Source: Xestospongia bergquistia (Eukaryota > Porifera > Demospongiae > Haplosclerida > Petrosiidae). From it: a DNA stretch of 64,000 bases. Numbering within the stretch: the stretch's first letter is position 1; every line of letters begins with the position of its first letter. Positions 1 to 12,572 of the stretch are shown in pieces. Position numbers and translations under genes: made by a program. The DNA lies in NCBI GenBank assembly GCA_963965975.1, contig OZ014411.1, positions 10,293,501-10,357,500 of the forward strand, written 5' to 3'. The notes beneath the pieces are model-generated. The model had not been told where the DNA came from. It searched no databases and worked only from the letters and a program-made list of their open reading frames with translations.

Positions 1-1896
1 TTGATTACCATTTAAGGAGAAATTTCTGTTTTTTATGTAGTATGGTATGGTTGACAATAAACTGGTTAGTCAGTTGTACACTCTGTTAGGTATTAACATT
101 GCTGTATACACTAGTATATTATATTATGTTCAAAAGATGATTACATATTTGACCTTTATTATTATTATTAGTGTAGTCTTATAACATACAGAAATGTCCA
201 TATTTTATATGTACATATATTACATGTACCTTAATATATGACATATGTTGTTATATTATATGTACTTTGTCATTTAGTTAAAGACACCCATTAAACCACT
301 AAACATGCAAACAGATATGTAATAAGTATTTTATATAAGAGAGTACATTTCCTGTTGTGATAATGTACCTAATACATTGTTTATATGGTATAGTGGATAA
401 AATTGTCTTTATGATATATCATACATACCTTCTTAATGAAAAGTTAAGCACTGTACATTGTATAATTTATATATTAAGGTAGGGAAAAATATTTCAATAA
501 TATTATCAGCTTGTTGTCAACCTCAAATGTAAAAATAGACTACATTCACTTACAAGAAAAAAATAAAGTATTTTTATTAGTAGTAATGTACATAAATTAT
601 TTACTTTGTTGGACTGAAAATATCCGTGTACTATTTGTAATAAGGATATATATTATATATAAGTAGGGAAAAAACTATAATAAACAAATTATTTATTTTT
701 AAACTGTTGAATGTTGAGATGATTATATCAACATTCTCTCTATAAAATTAATAGATCAGATAGTTCTCATTGCGAAATATAAATAACCACATTATATGTA
801 CATGTGTATATTAGGAGATTAATGTTATAATAATAAGTTTATGTTAACTTTATTATGTACTACAACTAGTACTCACACTAACTCTTTTTAATATAACTCA
901 TTAATGTAACTTATCACTTGATACTTTTGTGCTGTAATTATGAAAGTGACTTCAAATGTACTTTTAATTGTGTGTACTAATTTTAGCTATTTGTATAGAA
1001 TAGAAATATAATTACTAAAATTATACTCAGTCCTTATCTATATCATAAATTAAATTAGTTATATCATGACTTAAACAATTGACAAAATGGTTGTACTTAC
1101 TGATGAAGTCCTGTCAATATATCCTGACTTCTATATTGATATATATATTATTATTGCAAGTTAGTATTTAGTTTGCAGAGGAGAGTCTATATTTTAATTA
1201 ATATTATAATTTTATATTTAACTTTCTATTATCACAACAAAAAGTACGCTATCTTTTCTTTTAACATTTGAAATAAACCATTTAATTTGACATTTATTAG
1301 TCAGATACTGGTTGGGTTAAGATGAGCTTAAACTCGCATCAAACGCATCAAAGAGGAAACAGTCGAAAAATGCACATCCAATTTCTTCCTAAAGAATTTT
1401 CTCACTAAGTCTTGTTATGTAATGAAGACATAATCACACACTAAAGTACTCTATACATAAAACATGTACTATCATGTAATAGAATAAACAGTGCAGACTA
1501 ATTTACTATTAGTTTTATTAAATTATTTATCAAGTACAAATGTGGCAGTATAATGTAACTATATGAACTTTGTACTTTTAAATTCCTTATTGAAACAAAC
1601 ATAGTCAAAGATTAAGGTACTGTAAAGGATGTTAATACCTTGTATGACAACATAGACATAGTTTTAAATGCATTATCATTATAAAAATAATTTGTCCAAT
1701 ATAACTACAAGTTGAAAGAATGTCATTGTTAAATTGCTATTATCACTGATGGAAGGCACTGACTATGTGTATACATATATAACTAGCATGTATTCTTTAC
1801 TCGTTCTTTTATCATGTTAGCTTGTTACTAGAGATATAAGAGATTAATATTTCAAATGATAAGACAATAATGGGAAATGTTGTACTATGACATAAC

Positions 1897-2364
1897 CATA
1901 GGGGTAGGAACGATTGAAAAGCTGGGGGGCTTTAAATCATAAAAATGTAATTTAATCAGAAAAATTAATTTCATGCAGTTATAAATGTGATTATTAGGTA
2001 ATAATCAGAAGTACATGTACATGCTGATAATAACTAATCGAAAAAATGCTAAGTATTAAAGTCTATGATCATTAAAAGTAAAAAATGCTTCTGCTATTTT
2101 TTTAAAGTTTATCTTATCTGTGCAATTTTTGTTAGTTCAAATGATTTTGTGACATATTCATATTGTATCGTCATCATCCTTATAATGACATTGGTCATTA
2201 GTACTCAACCTATGAGTATATATAAGAATATCAATTAAAATGCTATAATAAGTTGTGCATCAGCATCATGACTCTATTTGTATCTATCCTTTATTTGCAA
2301 ACCTTCAAAGTTGGGGGGACTTTAGCCCCTCCTGCCCCCCCCCCCCCCCATTCCTACCCCTATG
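1897..2364. mobile_element. hAT-like MITE, copy 1
   Basis: 468 bp, bounded by inverted ends CATAGGGGTAGGAACG and CATTCCTACCCCTATG and flanked by a perfect 8-bp target duplication GACATAAC (1889-1896, 2365-2372). Eight-base duplications point to the hAT superfamily. Near the right end is a run of 15 C. No transposase is encoded. Confidence 0.8.
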
Positions 2365-3010
2365 GACATAACCCTAAACCAAATATTATACCAATTGAAT
2401 TGCATTAAATACAAAAATATATATTTTGTAGAAATTATGAAGTAATGTCTGATTGTATTTTTTTACAGTAGATATTGTTCCTGATCACTCTCCCTTTATA
2501 TAGTCATCACAGATTGACATGTACTTTAGTCCTTGTTATAATCACTGAAGTACTAATAATTTATATTTATATTATCCTTAGTATTTCTAAAGTGCCAGTG
2601 TTAGTATCCCATCCATTTTTACAATGCCAAAAACTATGCTGTTCAGAGATCATCTTATAAATTTAGGTTCCTATAGTTTCCATAGTGTATTTGTCATTTA
2701 AAGATTTAACTTTCATCTATCTAGTTATGTATACTTGGACACAAAAAAGGACAAGTTGATCACAAACTTTTACTTGACTTATCAGTGTAAAAATCCATTT
2801 ATGAAATTCAATTAAAATAGTCTTCTATGAACTATCAACATTCCATAGTAACAAGAGAAGGAAGTCCCTTTACCTTTACACAAAGCATGTCTTACTTTCA
2901 GGAAAGATAGTGACCAGTAGAAAGTATTCCTTTGTAAAAGATAAATTATAATAACAACTTCCTTTTTTTAAGAGGATATACATCATAACTTGTCATTACT
3001 AATTTGCCTC

Positions 3011-3319
3011 GAGCTTCTGACTTTAGTGAGTATATTATCATTTTATGTTAGAACTTCAACTTTAATCTTGTATGTAGGGATCACAAGGTACAGGAGCTGA
3101 GTTTACTATGGAACCTATTGGTACTCAAATTAATGTTAGACTTAAGACTGTACATAATGGAGAGAATTACTACTTAAGTGTAGAAGATGTCAATGGAGTT
3201 TGCCTTGTACAGAAGCTGAGAAAAATAATGCAGAAGCCAATCAAAATACCAACACAATAACATAGAAAGAGCTACATTTTAATATCATTGGACTATCTTC
3301 ACTGTCTTCAAAACTGTAG
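3011..3319 (+). pseudogene. Plus-strand broken copy of the three-exon gene, unit 1
   Basis: Exon 3 is present from 3078 (intact TAG acceptor) to the stop at 3317-3319, but a single-base loss after GVCL shifts the frame. Of exon 2 only the last 18 bases and its donor (3011-3034) survive, and exon 1 is gone. It forms the left arm of an inverted repeat with the intact gene at 5302-5544. Confidence 0.85.
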
Positions 3320-5301
3320 AATCAACATTTTAATTAATATTATAACATATATACTGTAGAGTCATCATCTATATTTGACTTTCTATTATTACAACCAAAA
3401 GTCCACTTTATTAGATTATCACTTTATTTTATTATTATATGGAATATCTATATCATCCTATCAGATGTAATGTACATGCTACTTTGTAATTTTATTAATA
3501 AAATTTCATTGAATAACACTTGTTGTAATAAAGGATTAAAACCAAAACTAATTAATTTACATTGTTAGTATGATTATTTCATAGTACAATTTTTAGTGAC
3601 ATTAACTGTCTAACCAAATAGAAGATAACAGTAAAAATGACATGCCTTAATAAAATGTTAAGTTTGACATTTATCAAAAGTTACTGAATAATCTTAAAAC
3701 TTGAATGCATGAGGAAATCAGTCAAGACAAGTGTACATACAATTTCTTTGTTGTAAAATTTTGTCATTTAAAACATGTTATGTGGTGGATAATACATAAT
3801 CACACACTAAAATAGTCTGTACTCAAAACATGTACTATCATGTAATAGAATAAACAGTATAGGCTAGTTTGCTATTAGTTTAATTGAATTATTTATTAAG
3901 TACAAATGTGGCAGTATAATGTAACTATAAGAACTTTGTCCTTTTAAATTCCTTATTGAAACTTACATAATCAAGTACTGCAAAGGACGTTAATACCTTG
4001 TATGACAACATAGACATACTTTCAAATGCATTATTAATGTGAAATTAATTTATGAAACTTGACTTCAAGTTGGATGAATGTTGTTGTTAAACTGGTCAAA
4101 TATTGCTATTATCAATGATGTTTAAAAAATAAGACAAGCAGTAATGACAATGACTATTTCTATGAATATACAAGTTGAATGTATTTTTTACTCTTTCTTT
4201 GACCATCTTTGCTTGATATCTATTGGAGGCATAAAGACTTTATGTTTAAGGTATGTCACTAATAATGATTTACTGTCATCTTCTATTTGGTTAGAGAGTT
4301 AATATCACTAATGTTATGCTATGAACAAGTAATACTAGGGATATTTTACATATTGATGAATTAACTACTATTGTTTTTAATTCTTTATTACAACAAGTGT
4401 ATTTCAATGAAATTTTATTAGTAAATTTACAAAAATATCATGTACATTACATTTGATAAGATAGTAAAGATATGACATAGCTTTTATAAAATTATTGGTT
4501 TGAAGAGAAGTGATCCAAAAGAAACTAATAAAAGTTATAATGTAGACAGTACAATGATAATAAACTGAGTATTTTGGGATTAAGATTATATTTAGACTAA
4601 TAAAGATGACTAAAATATGGAAGCACAAAGTTAATATTTACATCATGCTGCCACATTTGTATTTAATAAATAATTAAATTAAACTAATGCCAAACTGCCT
4701 GCACTGTTTACTATGTTTTATGGATAGTGTATTTTAGTATGTGATTATGTGTTCATTACATAACATGATTTACATGAAAAAGTCTGTAGCAAAGAATTTG
4801 AATGTACATTTTTTATCGACTGATTTACTCTTTGATGTGAGTTTTAAGCCTGTCCAGTACTTGATAATAAATGTTACAATAAATGGTTTATTAAGGTATG
4901 CCACTAATAATGATTTACTATCTGTCATCTTCTATTTGATTAGAGAATTAATATCATTAATATTATGCTATGAACAATCAATACTAGGGACATTTTATAT
5001 ATAGGTCAATTAACTACTATTGTTTTAAATTTTATAGTACAGCAAGTGTTATTAAATGAAATTTTAGTAATAAAATTACAAAATTGACTACTATGATTTT
5101 AATCCTTTATTAGAACAAATTCTATTTAATGAAATTTTTATTAATAAAATTACAAAGTAACATGTACATTATATCTGATAAGATGATATAGATATTCCAT
5201 ATAATAATAAAAAAAAGTGATAATCTAGTAAAGTGGACTTTTGGTTGTAATAATAGAAAGTCAAATATAGATATATTATAATATTAATTAAAATGATGAC
5301 T

Positions 5302-5938
5302 CTACAGTTTTGAAGACAATGAAGATATTCCAATGATATTAAAATGTAGCTCATCCCATGGCATTGGGTCACTCTTGTGGTTAGCTTCTGCATTATTTTT
5401 CTCAGATTCTGTAACAAGGCGAACTCCATTGATATCTCCTACACTTAAGTAGTAATTCTCTCCATTATGTACAGTCTTAAGTCTAACATTAATTTGAGTA
5501 CCAATAGGTTCCATAATAAACTCAGCTCCTGTACCTTGTGATCCCTACATACAAGATTAAAGTTTAAGTTCTAACATAAAATGATAATACTCACTAAAGT
5601 CAGAGAGGCTGGATGTATAACAATTAATTCCATTTGTCCCATTTGACTCTGACTGATAATTTGACTTGTAGTATTTGGTTTATCACAAATTTTAAGATTA
5701 ACTAAACAAAATATGATAATTAATATAGTTCAAATCAAATTGTACTTTGTAAGACACAATATTATTAAAAAGAGATAATTCTTTTAAACTTACAGACATT
5801 ATTTAAACTTGTGATGCCTACAAGACCAATTCCTGGGATATGTGCCAAATAATATCCAGTTCCATGACAGAATAGAACATTAGTGACATTAGTAGATGGA
5901 TTGTTAACATAGTCTGTTATACTTATAAGATTTGCCAT
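5302..5938 (-). CDS. Small three-exon gene, copy 1; putative beta-trefoil cytokine-like protein
   Basis: Coding exons read on the minus strand at 5938-5794, 5701-5595 and 5544-5302, joined by GTAAGT/TAG and GTGAGT/TAG introns in phase 1 and phase 0, giving 164 aa. The start MANLISITDY has no signal peptide or membrane segment. Residues about 21-43 (VLFCHGTGYYLAHIPG, then IGLVGIT) and about 98-122 (VRLKTVHNGENYYLSVGD, then NGVRLV) look like two YYL hairpins, and a final DELHFNIIG strand closes the chain. Length and motif spacing suit one beta-trefoil of the FGF / IL-1 class, which often lacks a signal peptide; this is inference. A TATA box lies at 6071-6063 and a polyadenylation signal at 5142-5137. 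Gene reality is strong because frame and all four splice sites persist in five copies. Confidence 0.75.
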
Positions 5939-6062
5939 GATGATTGCTAATAAATTAAAGATGATAATATAATAAGTACAATTTTTATTGAAACTCTTGT
6001 TTTCTCTTTAGTTATTTTGCAATAGCTATAATTTGATGATAACTGTTAGTTGTACTCAGACA

Positions 6063-6071
6063 CTTTATATA
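6063..6071 (-). promoter_or_regulatory. TATA box of copy 1 (conserved in all five copies)
   Basis: The minus strand reads TATATAAAG at this site, 125 bp upstream of the ATG. The same motif occurs at the same relative place in the other copies: 12,365-12,373, 19,887-19,895, 28,286-28,294 and 34,793-34,801. This implies a start of transcription near 6,035 and a 5' leader of roughly 100 nt. Confidence 0.6.
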
Positions 6072-7325
6072 TCGAACTTGACAGGAACTAGTAATGACAA
6101 ATTATGATGCAATAACTTCGTTAGGACATTGCTTCCTTACACATAAAAGGTCATTGTTTGTCCTTTAAGTATGCAACATGTAACATCAGAAGACAAAGAG
6201 AATTTCCCTCTAATATTAGGGCTTCTCTCTCTTTACAATGGAATGTTAAGCTGTGTTTCACAGTTGACATCATTTATTTAGAATTCTAATTTTTCCATAT
6301 ATGGATGTTTACATTTATGAGTTAAATAAACGTTTGTGACCTATTTGTCTTTTATGTGTCCAAGTTAATACTGTTAGATAGGTTTAGTCAGCCAGAAATC
6401 ATTAAATATGTGACTTAACTATGGCTACCTGAATTAATGAGATGATTTAGATATCACATGGTTATACTTTTACCAACAAATGATAAATCATCATATGATA
6501 AATTGTACCTATGTACCTTTGAATGATTGTGTGCATATATGTCATTGACTATGTATTATGATGAAATAAATGGTGACAAAGGTCATTTTAATATTCTTTT
6601 GCTATCTGTAATGATTAACAAAAGTGAATAGCAATACAATTAACCATTTATTAAAATAATGAAATAAAATAATAGTATTTAATATTAACCACCACCATAT
6701 ATTTTATATACTCAGACAAAATATATGGTGGTGGTCCATACAGGTTGACTATTTGTATGAATACACTAAGGGAGAGTGAGCTGGAATAATATCTATTGTT
6801 AAAGGCAGACTTCAAATTTTCATAAACAATGTCTCATCAATTTCAATATAAGATTCACTTTAAGTGAGCTTGAGTGAATTATCTATTAGTAATATATGAC
6901 AAATTAAGTAATGCTAGAGGAGGCAATTCCACTTACTAGAGTCACGTCAATTCATGTTACTAACACAATGTATAGGTGGGAGTATCCATATTTAGACTGT
7001 CATCATACAGTAACATAACTGTATTATTCTATAAAGTACTACATTGTGTATAGCTACAAATACTGAGCATTATGGGTTCTGTATCCACAAATATTTACAA
7101 TGAATCAGTAACCAAATTCATGGCTATATTAAATTCAGTTGCAGTTGACATAATAAGAAGCCATATTGTGCTATTATCAATTAAAGTTGTGATGACAATT
7201 ACTGGGAGTAATAGTACAAAGTTTATAACCCATTGGTACACTATACTCTATGTAAGATGAACTTTCATGTATACATTCCCTAACAAAATATTGAGACTTA
7301 TTTATGCGATATATACCCGCACATC

Positions 7326-7618
7326 TGGAGGATGAGATCACTGGTATTCCCTGGTTTATACCTCATTTCCAGTTGCTAATATCAGCTACAAATAATGTCA
7401 TTGATTATAACATTTATATTAACAGTCTACTCAATCATTCCCAATTTGTTACATGTGATAGGAAAATGTCCCAATAATACTAAGATATGCAACATTGAAA
7501 GCATATCTAATTTGTGAAACACAAATATAGTCTTTTATTATTATGGTACTTATAGATGTAGGGACATAATTATACACAATGTGTTATATGACATGACTTA
7601 TCTTGACTATGAGGTGTG
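7326..7618 (+). pseudogene. Ig-like exon fossil, unit 1
   Basis: Reads GIPWFIPHF, then SQFVTCDRKM, then in another frame FYYYGTYRCRDIIIHN. The frame change and a stop make it a pseudogene. The interpretation is given at the 45 kb copy. Confidence 0.35.
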
Positions 7619-9395
7619 ATATAATTATTGGTAGGTAATCTTGTGGATTGACTCATATACCTATATATCTTTTGTTCTATAAATGATGTTGTAACAACTT
7701 CACTTGAAGTGGTTGATACCTTCTTTCACCATTTTCTTGTCATGACTGTCATTATAATAAATAACAACACCTGCTAGGCAGATTATCCCATTTTTGTCTT
7801 CAATTCTTCTACATTAACTTTAAGGTAAATGTTTATGATATTCCACAATAATTCTAGATAATTATTATTTAGTGAGCATCTAGTGTTCTGAAAATATTGT
7901 GGAAGTGAGAGCTATCCAAAATATACAACTTATATAGTTCAAAATGAGGGAATGATTGTGTCATTATTAACTTTAGATGATCATATTGATTACCATTTAA
8001 GGAGAATTTTCTGTTTTGTATGTAGTATGATATGGTTGACCAAAAACTGGCTAGTCAATTGTACACTCTATTAGGTATTGACATATCTGTATACACTAGT
8101 ATATTATATTATGTTCAAAAGATGATTATATTTTTGACCTGTATTATTATTAATGGCGTAGTCTATTAATATACAGAAATGTCTATATTGTATATGTACA
8201 TATATTACATGTACCTTAATATATGACATATGTTGTTATATTACATGTACTTTGTCACTTAGTTAAAGACACCCATTTAACCACTAAACATGTAAACAGA
8301 TATGTAATAAGTATTTTATATAAGAGAGTACATTTCCTGTTGTGATAATGTACCTAATACATTGTTTATATGGTATAGTGGATAAAATTGTCTTTATGAT
8401 ATATCATACCATTAAAAAACTAGCTATACCTTCTTAATGAAAAGTTAAGCACTGTACATTGTATAATTTATATATTTAGGTAGGGAAAAATGTTTCAATA
8501 ATATTATCAACTTGTTGTCAACCTCAAATGTAAAATTGGATTACATTCGCTTACAAGAACTAATAAACAAATTATTTATTTTTAAACTGTTGAATGTTGA
8601 GATGATCATATCAACATTCTCTCTATAAAATAAATAGTTCAGTTTGGAATATAACTGACTACATTATATGTACATGTGTATATTAGGAGATTATTGTTAT
8701 AATAATAAGTTTATTTCAACTTTATTATGTACTACAACTAGTACTCACACTAACTCTTTTTAATATAACTCATTAATGTAACTTATCACTTGATACTTTT
8801 GTGCTGTAATTATGAAAGTGACTTCAAATGTACTTTTAATTGTGTGTACTAATTTTAGCTATTTGTATAGAATAGAAATATAATTACTAAAATTATACTC
8901 AGTCCTCTTCTATATCATGAATTAAATTAGTTTATATCATAACTTAAACAATTGCCAAAATGGTTGTACTTACTGATGAAGTCCTGTCAATATATTCTGA
9001 CTTCTATATTGGTATACATATTATTATTGCAAGTTAGTATTTAGTATGAATTATCATTTACAAGTAGCTAGTTACCACATACAGTTCAATAAAAGTAACT
9101 GTCTGACTAAGAGATCCTGCCTTTATTGGTAGACTAGCTATGTTAATGTGACCTGTAGGATATGTTTCTTTGTAATAGATAAATAATTATAATAATAACT
9201 TCCTTTCACTTAAGAGTATATACACCATAACTTGTCATTACTACTTTACCTAGAGCTTTTTTCAAACTCAGTATATATAGGATATCAAACTGTGGTTTAA
9301 TTCTTTATAACAACAAGTGATATTTGATGAAACTACTGTTAATAAAATTACAAAAGTAACATGTACATTACATCTGATAAGATGATATAGATATG

Positions 9396-9665
9396 TCATA
9401 TAATAATAAAATAAAGTGATAATCTAGTTTTGAAAACAGTGAATATAGGCATTGGGTCAATATTCTGGTTAGCTTCTGCAGTATTTTTATCAATATAGTT
9501 CAAATTAAAATGTACTTTGTAAGACATAAAAGAGATAATTCTTTCAAACTTACAGGCATTATTTAAACTTGTGATACCTACAAGACCAATTCTTGGGATA
9601 TGTGCCAAATGATATCCAGTCCCATGATAGAGCAGAAAATTATTGACATTAATTTTTGATATCAC
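9396..9665 (-). pseudogene. Minus-strand fragment of the three-exon gene, unit 2
   Basis: An open frame of 89 codons includes the exon 1 core (YHGTGYHLAHIPRIGLVG) with its donor GTAAGTTTG, but reads into intron 1 and then into a short piece of exon 3 (TAEANQNIDPMP). Exon 2 and most of exon 3 are deleted, and the N-terminus is replaced. The open frame is therefore a deletion product and not the ancestral reading. Confidence 0.75.
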
Positions 9666-9963
9666 ACATACCAGTAAAGGAAGTGACTAGCTTTTCTTTT
9701 CAAAATATGTCATATAGAATAAAACGTTATTATCTTTATGAAGGCTTGTCATTCCAATGATCAATTGTAAACATAATTTTTCTCATGAGAGCGATGGTAT
9801 GTATCAATAAAATGTAATCTGATCACGATTCAATAATTTCTTCAAAAGTATTTATGACCATGTGAGTTCATATGAATGATATGTATTATTAGGTTTGGCA
9901 TCTATAGGATTGACATTGAAATCAGTTTTGTTAAATAGTATAATGCATGATTCTCAACACAAA

Positions 9964-10065
9964 CGAAAAAATACTGCAGAAGCTAACCACAATACTGATC
10001 CAATGCTATGGAAAGAGCTACATTTTAATATCATTGGACTATCTTCACTGTCTTTAAAGCTCTAG
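9964..10065 (+). pseudogene. Exon 3 tail fragment of the three-exon gene, unit 2
   Basis: About 100 bp match the C-terminal part of exon 3 (AEANHNTDPMLWKELHFNII and on), ending with a TAG at 10063-10065. No other exon is present next to it. Confidence 0.75.
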
Positions 10066-10499
10066 AGTCATCATTTTGATTAATAATATAATATATCTAT
10101 ATTTGACTTTCTCTTGTCACAACCAAAAGTACACTTTACTAAATTATAACTTTATTTTATTATTATATAACTTATCTATATCATCTTATGAGATGTAATG
10201 TGCATGTTACTTTTGTAATTTTATTATTAAAAGTTTCATTGAATAACACTTGTTGTAATAAAGGATTAAAATAATAGTAGTTAATTTACCAATATGTAAA
10301 ATGTCCCTAGTATTACTTGTTCAGAGTACATGCATAATGTTAGTGGCATTAAATGTTTAACCAAATAGAAGTTAGCTGTAAAAGTGACATGCCTTAATAA
10401 ACTGTTAAGTGTGACATTTACCACAAGTTACTGACCACTCTTAAAAGTCACATCCATGATGAAAACAGTCAAGATAATAATATAATTTCTTTGCTTCAA

Positions 10500-11040
10500 A
10501 ATTAAGATTGTTTTAATAATTTGATAAGAATGTGTTAAAATTGCAGTAAAATCATGTTAAGATTATTTTTAAAATGCATTAAGATTATGTTAAAATTGAG
10601 CTAAAATAATACTTTAATTGTGTTAACATTGCATTAAATTGTGTTTCAAATTATGTTAAATTGTGTTAAAATTGCATTAAAATTGTGTTATAATTGCATT
10701 AAGATTGCATTAAAATTTTGCTAAAATTGCATTAAAAATGTGTTCAAATTGAATTAAAATTGTGTTAAAATTGTATTAAAATTGTGTTAAAATTGAATGT
10801 TAAAATTGCATTAAAAGTGTGTTAAAATAGAATTAATATTGTGTTAAGATTGCATTAAAATTGTGTTAAAACTATGTTAAAAATAGTGCTAAAATTGTGT
10901 TGAGATTGTGTTAAAACCGTGTTAACATTGTGTTAAAATTGCATTAAAATTGTGTTAAAATTGAATTAAAATTGTGTTAAAATTGTGTTAAAGTTGTGTT
11001 AAGATTGCATTAAAACTGTGTTAAAATTGTGTTAAAATTC
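10500..11040. repeat. 11-bp minisatellite in the centre of unit 2
   Basis: About 540 bp of variants of GTGTTAAAATT alternating with GCATTAAAATT, period 11 bp, with scattered point changes and a few indels. Confidence 0.9.
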
Positions 11041-11600
11041 TTATAAGTTTATTTATTACATAACATGATTTACATGACAGAACTCTGTAGCAAAGAAATT
11101 GAATGTGCGTTTTTTGTTGACTGATTTACTTTTTGATGTGATACTGATTTACTCTTTGATGTGAGTCTAGTAACTTGATAATAAATGTCACAATAAATGG
11201 TTTATTAAGGTATGTCACTAATAATGATTTACTGTCTGTCATCTTCTATTTGGTTAGACAGTTAATGTCATTAATATTATGCTATGAACAAGCAATACTA
11301 GGGACATTGGTTACTATTGTTTTTGATTTTATAGTACAGCAAGTGTTATTTAATGAAATTTTAGTAATAAAATTACAAAATTAACTACTATGATTTTAAT
11401 CCTTTTTTAGAACAAATTATATTCAATGAGATTTTCATTAATAAAATTACAAAAGTAATATGTATATTAGATCTGATAAGATAATATGAGATATTCCATG
11501 TAATAATAAATTAAAGTGATAATCTAGTAAAGTGGACTTTTGGTTGTAATAATAGAATGTCAAATATAGATATATTATAATGTTAATTAAAATGATGACT

Positions 11601-12239
11601 CTAAAGTTTTGAGGACAGTGATGATATTCCAATGATATTAAAATGTAGCTCATCCCATGGCATTGGGTCACTCTTGTGGTTAGCTTCTGCATTATTTTTC
11701 TCAGATTCTGTAACAAGGCGAACTCCATTGACATCTCCTACACTTAAGTAGTAATTCTCTCCATTATGTACAGTCTTAAGTCTAACATTAATTTGAGTAC
11801 CAATAGGTTCCATAATAAACTCAGCTCCTGTACCTTGTGATCCCTACATACAAGATTAAAGTTTAAATTCTAACATAAAATGTTAATATACTCACTAAAG
11901 TCAGAGAGGCTGGATGTATAACAATTAATTCCATTTGTCCCATTTGACTCTGACTGATAATTTGACTTGTAGTATTTGGTTTATCCCAAATTTTAAGATT
12001 AACTAAACAAAATATGATAATTAATATAGTTCAAATTAATTTGTACTTTGTAAGACATAATATTATTAAAAAGAGATATTTCTTTTAAACTTACAGACAT
12101 TATTTAAACTTGTGATACCTACAAGACCAATTCCTGGGATATGTGCCAAATAATATCCAGTTCCATGACAGAATAGAACATTAGTGATATTAGTAGATGG
12201 ATTGTTAACATAGTCTGTTATACTCATAAGATTTGCCTT
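11601..12239 (-). CDS. Small three-exon gene, copy 2; ancestral start codon lost
   Basis: Exons are 12239-12095 (ancestral extent), 12002-11896 and 11843-11601, with the same introns as copy 1. The ATG used by the other copies has become AAG at 12239, but an in-frame Met four codons on, at 12227 (MSITDYVNN), would give 160 aa and keep the whole predicted fold. Codon 48 is Val, as in copy 1, and the exon 3 protein carries the DVNGVRLV version of the hairpin. The TATA box is at 12373-12365. The copy may still be functional with a shifted start, or may be at the beginning of decay. Confidence 0.7.
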
Positions 12240-12510
12240 GATGATTGCTAATAAAGTAAAGACGATAATATAATAAGTACAATTTTTATTGAAACTCTTG
12301 TTTTCTCTTTTAGTTATTTTGCAATATCTATAATTTGATGATAACTGTTAGTTGTACTCAGACACTTTATATATCGAACTTGACAGGAACTAGTAATGAC
12401 AAATTATGATGCAATAACCTCGTTAGGACATTGCTTCCTTACACATAAAAGGTCATTGTTTGTCCTGTAAGTATGCAACATGTAACATTAGAAGACAAAG
12501 GGAATTTCCC

Positions 12511-12512
<2 letters not shown>

Positions 12513-12572
<60 letters not shown>
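12513..12572. repeat. TA microsatellite, unit 2
   Basis: About 60 bp of (TA)n with one G interruption, inserted between CCCTCTAA and TTAGGGC. Confidence 0.95.

Larger units (their letters stand above)
1..7985. repeat. Tandem array unit 1 (type A centre), left end cut by window
   Basis: This is the first copy of a long tandem unit, defined by the landmark TTGATTACCATTTAAGG that recurs near 7986, 14310, 22532, 30219 and 36834. In order it holds about 1.9 kb of AT-rich sequence with no recognisable gene, a hAT-like MITE, a decayed Gly/Trp-exon fragment (minus), a plus-strand broken copy of the small three-exon gene, a 1.5-kb centre made of inverted segments, the intact minus-strand gene, a TA-free CCCTCTAATATTAGGG site at about 6207, and an Ig-like fossil. 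Bases 1-1888 contain nothing gene-like that I can see. Confidence 0.9.

Noticed and set aside
5169-5429. Frames of 86-95 codons starting MEFALLQ on the minus strand (also 11447 and 18969)
   Set aside because: They overlap exon 3 of the small gene in another frame and run into its 3' untranslated region.
6207-6222. TTAGGG at the TA site as telomeric sequence
   Set aside because: Only a single TTAGGG occurs per unit; there is no tandem run.
10500-11040. CRISPR-like regular repeat
   Set aside because: The repeats are contiguous 11-bp units without spacers, in eukaryotic spliced DNA.
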